Source: an uncultured Erysipelotrichaceae bacterium
GTDB lineage: Bacteria; Bacillota_I; Bacilli_A; RF39; UBA660
Length of the DNA: 9,732 bases
Assembly: GCA_902803685.1 (NCBI GenBank)
Contig: CADCQR010000009.1
Span: 1 to 9,732, forward strand
Direction of reading: 5' to 3'
Part shown: positions 1 to 7,148 of the stretch, piece after piece
How positions within the stretch are numbered: position 1 is the first letter of the stretch
Layout of the letters: each line of letters begins with the position of its first letter
The notes under the pieces: model-generated
Database searches by the model: none
Seen by the model: the letters and a program-made list of their open reading frames with translations, nothing else
Told to the model about the DNA's origin: nothing
Position numbers and translations under genes: made by a program

Positions 1-2
1 GA

Positions 3-1994
3 TTATGCCTCTGCTATAGAAGCAATTAACCTTTTTTTCAAATCATCATCATTATCCCCGTTTAATAAATACTCCTCAGAATCATTTTTTGCTTGGAGCA
101 ATATTTTATAATCATTCTTTATATCGGCTATTTTAAAGCTCATATCGCCAGATTGCTTAGTACCAAACAAATCACCATGACCACGTAATTTAAAGTCCTC
201 CTCACTTATAACAAATCCGTCATCTACATTTTCAATTATTTTTAATCTAGCAGCATCTGAATCACTAATTAAAATACATTGTGACTTAAATTCACCTCTA
301 CCAACTCTACCTCTCAACTGATGAAGCGTAGATAAACCAAACCTATCCGCATCAAAAATAACTATTGTAGTAGCATTTGGAACATCTACCCCTACTTCAA
401 TTACTGTAGTAGAAATAAGGATCTGAACTTCTCCTTTTTCAAATTGTTCCATTATATTATCTTTATTCTGATTTGCCATTTTACCATGAATAATATCAAT
501 TTTATAACGATCACCAAAAGCTAATTTCATTTGATCCTTAAGTTTACAAACAGTAGTTAAATCAGAATTATCACTATCTTCTATCAAAGGAGCAATAACA
601 TAAATCTGATGCTTATTTTTTAACTCTTTATACATCATTTCTAATACATCTTTTATTTCACTACTCTTTTTGACAAATGTATCGATTTTTTGCCTTCCCT
701 TAGGTCTCTCCTTAATTATAGAAACATCCATGTCACCATATATAGTCAATGCATACGTTCTAGGAATCGGTGTAGCACTCATATAAAGTACATCAGGTCT
801 AACACCTTTATTCTGTAAATTAGCACGTTGATGAACACCAAATCTGTGTTGCTCATCAGTAATAACCAAACCTAAATTATAATATTCTACTTCATCTTGA
901 ATCAAAGCATGAGTTCCAATAACCATATTAACGGTTCCATCTTTTAAACCTTGATAAATATCCTGCTTATCTTTTTTTGAAGTAGAACCAGTAAGCAATT
1001 CAATTCTAATATTCTCATTTTTTAAAAATCTTTTTAAATTATTATAATGCTGAGTAGCTAAAATTTCTGTTGGTGCCATTAACGCAGATTGATAGCCACC
1101 ATAATAATTAATTACCATACCAATAAAAGCCACAATTGTTTTTCCACTACCAACATCACCTTGTAGTAACCTATTCATTCTATAAGGAGACCCTAAATCC
1201 TTTTTTAAATCATCTACAGCCTTCAACTGATCTCCAGTAAGTGTAAATGGGATATTTTTAATAAATTTCTCAATTTTCTTATTGTCAATATTCCTTACTA
1301 ATCCGGTCCTCTGTTTCTTATTTTGATGTTTCAAATAATTAATTTTAAACATAAATTCAAAAAACTCTTCATATTTTAATCTTATTTGAACCTCTTTCAA
1401 CTTTTCTACAGTACTAGGATTATGAACAACATTTAAAGAAGTTTTTTTATTTAGGAAATGATATTTATCAATATATAATTGAGGAATATTATCTAAAATG
1501 TCTTTGCCATATAATAACAAAGCCATATTAATATAAGCTGATATATTCTTATTTGTAATCCCCGTAGTACAATGATACACAGGCTCAATTTTAACCTTAT
1601 TAGTAAGGCTGCCTATTTTTATATCATTAGCTGTAATTACATTTTTAGCCTTATCGAGTTTACCTATTACTATAACACAAGTGCCAACAGACAATTGGCT
1701 TTTCAAAAAAGCTCTATTAAATATTGAAACTCCCACTACACCAGATTGTGTTACTAATCTAAAATTCATTTTATTTAATCCAGCCTTAAATCTCATTAGC
1801 ATAGGAACACTTTCAATCCTACCATCTATAACAATCTTATCTCCATCTTCCACTTCATTCAAATTATCTCGCTCTAAAATATCATAGCGAAATGGATAAT
1901 GAGTAACCAAATCTTCAATAGTATTTATATTAATTTTTTTTAATAAAGAAAGGGACTTTGGTCCAATACCTTTTACATCTTTCAACTCTGCCAC
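3..1994 (-). CDS. recG: ATP-dependent DNA helicase RecG
   Basis: RecG is the cytoplasmic superfamily 2 helicase that remodels stalled replication forks and branch-migrates Holliday junctions. Numbered from the GTG start, residues 2-40 form a helix-hairpin-helix-like segment (VKGIGPKSL). Residues about 50-135 fit the OB-fold wedge domain. Motor motifs follow in order: Walker A GDVGSGKT (279-286), DEQH (380-383), SATPIPRT (406-413), QLRGRVGRG (559-567), then the RecG-typical RGHGDLFGTKQSG (604-616). The length is 663 aa, normal for the family. An in-frame ATG lies 7 codons upstream at 2013-2015. I chose GTG at 1992-1994 because AGAGGAAG (2002-2009) sits 7 nt before it, the ATG lies directly against the -10 box and probably upstream of the transcription start, and the family N-terminus aligns with AELKDVKGIGPK. 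The gene appears to be transcribed alone from its own promoter, and its stop codon is 2 bases inside the window edge. Identity is near certain; the start is likely. Confidence 0.97.
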   Translation of the reverse strand: MAELKDVKGIGPKSLSLLKKININTIEDLVTHYPFRYDILERDNLNEVEDGDKIVIDGRIESVPMLMRFKAGLNKMNFRLVTQSGVVGVSIFNRAFLKSQLSVGTCVIVIGKLDKAKNVITANDIKIGSLTNKVKIEPVYHCTTGITNKNISAYINMALLLYGKDILDNIPQLYIDKYHFLNKKTSLNVVHNPSTVEKLKEVQIRLKYEEFFEFMFKINYLKHQNKKQRTGLVRNIDNKKIEKFIKNIPFTLTGDQLKAVDDLKKDLGSPYRMNRLLQGDVGSGKTIVAFIGMVINYYGGYQSALMAPTEILATQHYNNLKRFLKNENIRIELLTGSTSKKDKQDIYQGLKDGTVNMVIGTHALIQDEVEYYNLGLVITDEQHRFGVHQRANLQNKGVRPDVLYMSATPIPRTYALTIYGDMDVSIIKERPKGRQKIDTFVKKSSEIKDVLEMMYKELKNKHQIYVIAPLIEDSDNSDLTTVCKLKDQMKLAFGDRYKIDIIHGKMANQNKDNIMEQFEKGEVQILISTTVIEVGVDVPNATTIVIFDADRFGLSTLHQLRGRVGRGEFKSQCILISDSDAARLKIIENVDDGFVISEEDFKLRGHGDLFGTKQSGDMSFKIADIKNDYKILLQAKNDSEEYLLNGDNDDDLKKRLIASIAEA

Positions 1995-2015
1995 AGTATC
2001 ACTTCCTCTTTGCAT

Positions 2016-2044
2016 ATTATATCATATAAAACAAAAATATTCCA
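2016..2044 (-). promoter_or_regulatory. recG promoter with extended -10
   Basis: On the minus strand there is a perfect TATAAT (2016-2021) preceded by TG one base away, giving TGATATAAT, an extended -10 element. A weak -35 (TTGGAA with an 18-base spacer, or TGGAAT with 17) lies near 2039-2045. Transcription should start about 7 bases downstream, near 2009-2010. This leaves a leader of roughly 15 nt carrying the Shine-Dalgarno for the GTG start. Seen in the sequence; activity is inferred. Confidence 0.7.
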
Positions 2045-2079
2045 AAGAAAAATTACCAAAAAAATTATTTCATTTTTTG

Positions 2080-2108
2080 TTGACAAATTACACTTTTTCG
2101 GTTAGTAT
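2080..2108 (+). promoter_or_regulatory. plus-strand promoter for the putative small RNA
   Basis: A consensus TTGACA (2080-2085) is followed by a 17-base spacer and TAGTAT (2103-2108). This is the best -35 in the window and the only convincing plus-strand promoter. No open reading frame of useful length follows, but hairpins and a terminator do. It diverges from the recG promoter, with about 35 bases between the two -35 elements. Confidence 0.75.
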
Positions 2109-2114
2109 AGGAAC

Positions 2115-2258
2115 TACCAATTCGGTATTAGGCGAATTGGTCGCTAGTATCACACTAGCCAACCCCTTTTTATTCTTTTTGGAGGTCGCCTCTCAGGGGG
2201 GGACGGCCTCTTAAATAAAAAAACAAAAGAGATAAGAATGCCGCTTATCTCTTTTTTT
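2115..2258 (+). ncRNA. putative structured small RNA, about 140 nt, unknown family
   Basis: The transcript predicted between the promoter at 2080-2108 and the hairpin terminator ending at 2258 is unusually structured. Hairpin 1 pairs ACCAATTCG (2116-2124) with CGAATTGGT (2133-2141), a perfect 9-bp stem with an 8-nt loop. Hairpin 2 pairs GCTAGT (2143-2148) with ACTAGC (2154-2159) around a 5-nt loop. Hairpin 3 pairs GAGGTCG (2182-2188) with CGGCCTC (2204-2210) and can extend by three pairs past a C/A mismatch. A run of seven G (2196-2202) in this arm and loop could instead pair with CCCC at 2163-2166 as a pseudoknot. A pyrimidine-rich linker (2167-2180) separates hairpins 2 and 3. No start codon with a usable ribosome site leads to a meaningful peptide. 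I see no SRP tetraloop, tmRNA, 6S, T-box or tRNA signature. The role is unknown; a trans-acting sRNA or an antisense regulator are both possible. The exact 5' end is inferred. Confidence 0.6.
2225..2258. terminator. bidirectional intrinsic terminator T1
   Basis: AAAGAGATAAG (2226-2236) pairs perfectly with CTTATCTCTTT (2244-2254) around a 7-nt loop (AATGCCG). It is followed on the plus strand by a T run ending at 2258, which fits the 3' end of the small RNA. Read on the minus strand the hairpin is followed by TTTTGTTTTTTTATTT, so it can also serve as a second-line terminator for por. Confidence 0.85.
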
Positions 2259-2266
2259 GATATATT

Positions 2267-2311
2267 AAATAATATAAAAAATAAAAGAGATAAAAATTAT
2301 CTTATCTCTTT
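2267..2311 (-). terminator. intrinsic terminator T2 after por
   Basis: AAAGAGATAA (2284-2293) pairs with TTATCTCTTT (2302-2311) around an 8-nt loop. On the minus strand this is followed by TATTTTTTATATT, a good U tract, 22 bases past the por stop codon. The arms are the same sequence as in terminator T1, so por ends in a tandem pair of near-identical hairpins. On the plus strand the tail (CTTCTTTAT) is poorer. Confidence 0.8.
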
Positions 2312-2333
2312 CTTCTTTATACATCAAATAATA

Positions 2334-5300
2334 TTAGGAAGCATCTCTGTTCTTATCAGTATTGGATACTATTCCAACTAATCCTTCATAATATTTGTAT
2401 CGATTATATGCTTCATCTTGATTCAAATCAAGAAGTCTTTTATGATCTTTATTTAACTTAGATAAAGACTTATATCTATCTTCTCCTAAAATAAACTCCT
2501 TGTATTTTGAAAAATCAGCAGAACTATCTAAAATAAATTCTCTACTTACAGGATTATAATGGAATAATGGAAAATATCCACACTGAGTAGCAAACTTTTC
2601 CTCATTTATACTGTTTTTCATTCCCTTTATAATTCCTTGTGCAATACATGGTGCATAAGCAATTATAATAGATGGCCCATCATATGCTTCAGCCTCTTTT
2701 AATACCTTTATAGCCTGTTGTGGATTCGCCCCTAATGAAATAGCTCCAACATAAACATGAGAATAAGTTAAAGCAATCTTAGCCAAATCCTTTTTAGCAG
2801 TCATTTTACCGGCACTAGCAAATTTACATACAGCACCATATCTAGTAGACTTAGAAGATTGACCACCAGTATTTGAATAGACTTCTGTATCTAAAACTAA
2901 TATATTTATATTTTCATGATTAGCCAACACATGATCAATACCATTATAACCTATATCATAAGCCCAACCATCTCCGCCTACAAGCCAATATGACCTAGGC
3001 ATTATATAGTCTTTTAGTTTCTTCAACTCATCTATTTTGGTTTCAGCAACTACACTCATTAACTCCTTAGCTGTATCATTAGTTATATTTTCGCAATAAT
3101 CTTTATAAATAGACTGTTCGCTTTTTTTAACTAATTTCATATTGTTATTTATAATATTAACAATCCTATTTTTCATAACAATATCAGCAATTTTCATGCC
3201 ATAGCCAAATTCTGCATTATCTTCAAATAAAGAATTACTCCAAGGAACAGACCACGCCATAGAAGGCATACTTGCACTATATATTGACGAACATCCAGTT
3301 GCATTAGCAACCACCATTCTATCTCCGAATAATTGGCTTATAAGCTTTAAATATGGTGTTTCACCACATCCACTACAAGCACCAGAAAACTCAAATTTAG
3401 GGCTAACAAATTGACTACCTTTAACAGTATTAGTAGGCATCACATTTTCCTTTTGAGATACTTCATCAAATAAGTATTTATAATCACGCTCTTGATTTGT
3501 TACTTTTAGCTCATCCCGCATCTTCATTACAAGTGCTTTAGCACCCTTTTTACCAGGACAAACTTCACTACACAAACCGCAACCAGTACAGTCTTCAGTA
3601 CTTACTCCAATACTATATTTATAATCAGAATTTTTTATATTAGGATTAATAAGATTTTTACCAAGTGTTTCCGGAGCATCGATAACCTCTTTCTCACTAA
3701 GTAAAAATGGCCTTATAACACCATGAGGGCACACTAAACTACAAAGATTACAAGATATACAGTTTTCACTACAATATGCAGGAAGTGTTTCACTATTATC
3801 ACGCTTATCATATTTAGAAGTAGCAGCATCAATACCACCATCTACCATATTAATAAAGCTACTAACTGGCAAACTATCGCCCTCCATAACATCAATTGTT
3901 TTGTAAATACTCTTTTTACTACCTAATTCCTCATCAAAATCAACATAAGGTAATTTTACAAGTCTTAAACTATTCAAGCAATCATCTATAGCACTAGTAT
4001 TTTTTGCTACAATATCTCCGCCTTTATTAGCAAACTTACTATTTAAGTTCTCCTTAATCTTACTAACTGCAAAATCAAACTCTATTATTTTTCCCATTTT
4101 GAAAATCAAAGTTTCCATAATAGTACTTATCTTACCACTAAGACCCACATCACTAGCAATCTTAGACGCATCTACAACATACATCTTGATATTTCGAGTC
4201 TGTAGTATTTTCTTATCATGATTTGTCATCAAAGACAAAATATCTTCCGGACTTCTTCCACTATTTACAATAAATATTCCATTATCCTTTATTTTATCTA
4301 GCATTTTCAATTTTTTTAAATATGAATCTTTTGTACAAGCTATTAAGCTAGCTTTTTCAACATAATAACTACTTCTAACAGGCTTTTTACTAAATCTTAA
4401 ATGCGATATAGTAACGCCTCCACTTTTTTTAGAATCGTATTGAAAATAGCCTTGAACATAGGCATTAGTATAAGTACCCGTTATTTTCATTAAATCTTTA
4501 GAAGCTGACACCATTCCATCACTACCATAACCATAAACTAAAAACTCTGTATTACCTGTTGGTATAACAAAACTATTATCATAAGGAATTGATAAATTTG
4601 TCACATCGTCATTTATACCAACAGTAAAGTTAGTATGAACATCTCTACTATCTAAAAAATCAAATATACCTTTTATCATAGCTGGAGTAGTATTTTTACT
4701 AGACAACCCATACCTTCCACCATATACTGTAACCTTAACATCTAGTTCTTTGACCGTTTTAACAACATCCAAATACAGTGGTTCTCCATTAGATCCAGCT
4801 TCTTTTGTCCTATCAAGAACTGCAATTTTTTTAACAGTTTTTGGTAAAGCTCTTAAAAAGAATTTTGTACTAAAAGGGCGATACAAATGTACCTCTATCA
4901 ATCCAACACTCTCATTTTTCTTCTCTACTAGATAATCTATAGTTTCCTTTATGGTTTCACATACAGATCCCATAGCAATTATTACCTTAGTAGCATTAGG
5001 AGCACCATAATAATTAAATGGCTTATAATCCTGCCCTGTAATCCTATTAATTTCTTCCATATAATCATTAACTATTTCTGGCAATTCGTCATAATATTTA
5101 TTTCTAACTTCTGTTGCTTGAAAATATATGTCTTCATTTTGAGCAGTACCATGAACAATTGGATTAACTGGATTTAAAGATCTATTTCTAAATTCATCCA
5201 AAGCATTAAAATCAATGAGCCTTTTTAATTTATCAATATCAATTAACTCTACTTTCTGTAACTCATGACTTGTTCTAAAACCATCAAAAAAATTAACAAA

Positions 5301-5789
5301 AGGCACTCTAGATTTAATAGTAGATAAATGTGCAACGCCTGTTAAATCCATTACTTGCTGAACTGATGAAGATGCTAGCATAGCAAAGCCGGTTGATCTT
5401 ACAGCATAAACATCTTGATGATCTCCAAATATGGATAAAGCGTGGGTTGCTAAACTTCTGGCAGCAACGTTTATAACACAAGGTAATAACTCTCCTGCTA
5501 TCTTATACATATTTGGTATCATCAATAATAATCCTTGACTAGCCGTATAAGTAGTAGTTAAACATCCAGCTAACAAAGAGCCATGTACCATACCGGCTGC
5601 CCCTGCTTCACTTTCCATTTCTACTACCTTAACTGGATTATCAAAATAATTTTTTTTGCCTTCATTACTCCACTTATCCGTTAACTCTGCCATAGGCGAA
5701 GCCGGAGTAATAGGATAAATTCCTGCCACCTCTGTAAAATTATATGAAACATATGCAGCAGCTTCGTTACCATCCATTATCTTCTTCAT
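2334..5789 (-). CDS. por: pyruvate:ferredoxin (flavodoxin) oxidoreductase, single-chain
   Basis: This cytoplasmic enzyme oxidises pyruvate with CoA to acetyl-CoA and CO2, passing electrons to ferredoxin or flavodoxin; it is the usual pyruvate-cleaving enzyme of anaerobes. The 1151-aa chain has the single-polypeptide domain order. The pyruvate-binding N-terminal domain carries MDGNEAAAYVSY and YPITPASPMAE (residues 5-35). Domain II follows, then the linker near residue 640. One 4Fe-4S site is C677-C680-C683-C687 and the second is C734-C737-C740-C744. The C-terminal TPP domain has CSGCGE (C805, C808), TGCSS (C833), GGDGWAYDIGYNG (938-950), NTGGQSS (from 973) and C1048. C805, C808, C833 and C1048 fit the four ligands of the proximal cluster known from the Desulfovibrio africanus enzyme. 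No key residue appears to be missing. The start is set by GGAGAGG (5800-5806) 10 nt upstream and by the family N-terminus. It is probably monocistronic. NifJ is a synonym, but nothing here suggests a nitrogen fixation role. Confidence 0.97.
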   Translation of the reverse strand: MKKIMDGNEAAAYVSYNFTEVAGIYPITPASPMAELTDKWSNEGKKNYFDNPVKVVEMESEAGAAGMVHGSLLAGCLTTTYTASQGLLLMIPNMYKIAGELLPCVINVAARSLATHALSIFGDHQDVYAVRSTGFAMLASSSVQQVMDLTGVAHLSTIKSRVPFVNFFDGFRTSHELQKVELIDIDKLKRLIDFNALDEFRNRSLNPVNPIVHGTAQNEDIYFQATEVRNKYYDELPEIVNDYMEEINRITGQDYKPFNYYGAPNATKVIIAMGSVCETIKETIDYLVEKKNESVGLIEVHLYRPFSTKFFLRALPKTVKKIAVLDRTKEAGSNGEPLYLDVVKTVKELDVKVTVYGGRYGLSSKNTTPAMIKGIFDFLDSRDVHTNFTVGINDDVTNLSIPYDNSFVIPTGNTEFLVYGYGSDGMVSASKDLMKITGTYTNAYVQGYFQYDSKKSGGVTISHLRFSKKPVRSSYYVEKASLIACTKDSYLKKLKMLDKIKDNGIFIVNSGRSPEDILSLMTNHDKKILQTRNIKMYVVDASKIASDVGLSGKISTIMETLIFKMGKIIEFDFAVSKIKENLNSKFANKGGDIVAKNTSAIDDCLNSLRLVKLPYVDFDEELGSKKSIYKTIDVMEGDSLPVSSFINMVDGGIDAATSKYDKRDNSETLPAYCSENCISCNLCSLVCPHGVIRPFLLSEKEVIDAPETLGKNLINPNIKNSDYKYSIGVSTEDCTGCGLCSEVCPGKKGAKALVMKMRDELKVTNQERDYKYLFDEVSQKENVMPTNTVKGSQFVSPKFEFSGACSGCGETPYLKLISQLFGDRMVVANATGCSSIYSASMPSMAWSVPWSNSLFEDNAEFGYGMKIADIVMKNRIVNIINNNMKLVKKSEQSIYKDYCENITNDTAKELMSVVAETKIDELKKLKDYIMPRSYWLVGGDGWAYDIGYNGIDHVLANHENINILVLDTEVYSNTGGQSSKSTRYGAVCKFASAGKMTAKKDLAKIALTYSHVYVGAISLGANPQQAIKVLKEAEAYDGPSIIIAYAPCIAQGIIKGMKNSINEEKFATQCGYFPLFHYNPVSREFILDSSADFSKYKEFILGEDRYKSLSKLNKDHKRLLDLNQDEAYNRYKYYEGLVGIVSNTDKNRDAS

Positions 5790-5796
5790 GTAATTC

Positions 5797-5837
5797 CATC
5801 CTCTCCAAATTTATATTTATTCATTTTCTTCATTATA
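5797..5837 (-). promoter_or_regulatory. por promoter and leader
   Basis: A perfect TATAAT lies at 5832-5837 on the minus strand, but the position 17 bases upstream reads TTTTCT, a poor -35. The ribosome site GGAGAGG (5800-5806) serves the ATG at 5787-5789. An out-of-frame ATG (5797-5799) abuts the ribosome site and would encode only 10 codons; its lack of spacing makes use unlikely. The weak -35 allows an activator, but no operator could be recognised. Confidence 0.5.
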
Positions 5838-5849
5838 TAACAAATAAAT

Positions 5850-5884
5850 TGAAAAGAAAACGCAAATAAGCTCGAAAGGGCTTA
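5850..5884 (-). terminator. probable terminator of the envelope operon
   Basis: Just after the deacetylase stop, the minus strand reads TAAGC, an 8-base interval, then GCTTA (arms at 5880-5884 and 5867-5871). A C-G pair closes the inner loop past one mismatch. A T-rich tail (TTTGCGTTTTCTTTTC) follows. The stem is short, so termination is likely but possibly incomplete, which would allow some read-through into por. Confidence 0.5.
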
Positions 5885-5888
5885 GTTT

Positions 5889-7145
5889 TCAACTAACATA
5901 GTTAATATATTCATTAATAGATGTAGAATTATGAATAGTAATTCGCGGTATTTGGAATAAATCAATACCTTTAGAAGCCTTTTTCTGTCCACCAGCAAAA
6001 GCCATTTTAAACCCAGCTTCTTTTAAAACACTAATCGTATAATTATTATATTCATAAAATGGATAACAAAAAGCTTCTGTACCATTTAATGTTTCTCTGC
6101 TTTTTCTAAAGTCTTCAAGAAGCTTATCATGCGCTAAACATTTTATTGCCCCGCCTTGACCACCAGGACACACACCACCATTATGCAAATCATTAGTATG
6201 TGATGCAATTTCCATATAAGAAGATAAAAATTTTTCCTTAGGATACCATGAACTTACTAAGAACAAAGTTGCATTAATCTTATATTTTTCCAATAAAGGA
6301 ATAAATTTTTCTGCTCTTGCACCATCATCTATCGTGACTAATATACTATTTTTAGGAAGCCTAATTTTTCCCTCGATAAATAATCTTAATTCAGTCGTAT
6401 TTAATGTAAAATAATTATTATCTGTTAAATATTTAAAATGTGACTCAATTTGTTCTTGGGAATGACAAATTATTTCATTACAAGTATTATCCCCAGGCAA
6501 ATATATAAAATGATAACAAGTAACAGGTACACTGTTTGCTTCTTCCAAAGAACTATTATCACGCTCATATTTTTTAACAATATCTTGATTATTTATAAAA
6601 TATAAATCACTAAAATACTCTACATATACACCTTCATCGTCTTTAACAATAATAGGAACATCAATAGAATAGTTTAATTTAAACACTACAGTTTTTTCTT
6701 TATCATATAAAGTAACCATATCATTTGTTATTATATTTTCATTAAACGACAAATAATTCCTGAATCGTTGATCACTACTTTCAACAATATTTTCTGATGG
6801 TACTACATCTTTATAATTCACATATAACCCTAGTGTTTTAACTAAAAAATATTTAGTGTTTACATTTATATCTTGAACATCTTCTAATTCTACTATTTTA
6901 TCTTTTGCTATTGTTCCAACTGCAATGTACTTTTTATCCGTTAATCTATAAAGAGTTGAATCGTTTTCAAGCCTAACCACATTATTATAATGATTTTTTA
7001 TTTCTTTAAGCAACTGCTTTTCTTTTTCTTCTTTCTTTTGTTCCCTCAAAGTCACTTGATAATTTTTATAACAAAAAAAAGAAAAAGCACTACCAATTAA
7101 TAACAAAATCATAATTATTACAAGCAATAATCTTTTTCTATTCAT
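5889..7145 (-). CDS. membrane-anchored polysaccharide deacetylase (NodB/CE4-like)
   Basis: The 418-aa protein has a short basic N-terminus (MNRKR), one hydrophobic segment at about residues 6-26 and a charged coiled stretch (30-50), so the rest should face outward. Residues 55-200 are a beta-rich region I cannot assign; SH3-like folds are one possibility. Residues 207-415 form the deacetylase domain. TIDDG (271-275) supplies the catalytic Asp and the metal Asp274. HTNDLH (316-321) gives the two metal histidines. CYPFYEYN (360-367) is motif 3, and IPRITIH (399-405) is the C-terminal motif. CE4 enzymes remove N- or O-acetyl groups from peptidoglycan, chitooligomers or exopolysaccharide; the substrate here is unknown. 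Motif 3 lacks the usual Arg of RxPY, and the domain carries unusual cysteines (C210, C222, C227, C326, C336, C360). Start: GGAGG (7153-7157) lies 7 nt upstream, inside the end of the preceding gene, whose stop is only 3 nt away, so translation is probably coupled. Confidence 0.88.
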   Translation of the reverse strand: MNRKRLLLVIIMILLLIGSAFSFFCYKNYQVTLREQKKEEKEKQLLKEIKNHYNNVVRLENDSTLYRLTDKKYIAVGTIAKDKIVELEDVQDINVNTKYFLVKTLGLYVNYKDVVPSENIVESSDQRFRNYLSFNENIITNDMVTLYDKEKTVVFKLNYSIDVPIIVKDDEGVYVEYFSDLYFINNQDIVKKYERDNSSLEEANSVPVTCYHFIYLPGDNTCNEIICHSQEQIESHFKYLTDNNYFTLNTTELRLFIEGKIRLPKNSILVTIDDGARAEKFIPLLEKYKINATLFLVSSWYPKEKFLSSYMEIASHTNDLHNGGVCPGGQGGAIKCLAHDKLLEDFRKSRETLNGTEAFCYPFYEYNNYTISVLKEAGFKMAFAGGQKKASKGIDLFQIPRITIHNSTSINEYINYVS

Positions 7146-7148
7146 ACA

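Noticed and set aside
1681..1887. Plus-strand open frame of 68 codons
   Set aside because: It lies fully inside recG on the opposite strand, has no ribosome site, and its peptide has no recognisable feature.
2110..2258. Identification as SRP RNA, 6S RNA, tmRNA, tRNA, T-box or a type I toxin antisense
   Set aside because: No GGAA-type SRP apical loop, no long 6S-like bubble helix, no tRNA-like ends or T-box sequence, and no hydrophobic toxin frame on the opposite strand.
2267..2324. Minus-strand 19-codon frame starting MYKEERDK just after por
   Set aside because: It is made of the terminator hairpin, has no ribosome site and runs into the U tract; it is not a credible gene.
4750..4935. Plus-strand open frame of 61 codons
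   Set aside because: It is opposite por coding sequence with well-conserved por residues; the frame is a by-product.
5797..5799. Upstream ATG in the por leader as an alternative start or regulatory uORF
   Set aside because: It touches the ribosome site with no spacing, is out of frame and stops after 10 codons, while the ATG at 5787-5789 matches the family N-terminus.
5820..5845. Rex-type operator near the por -10
   Set aside because: Only one half-site-like TTGTTA precedes the -10; the inverted partner is missing.
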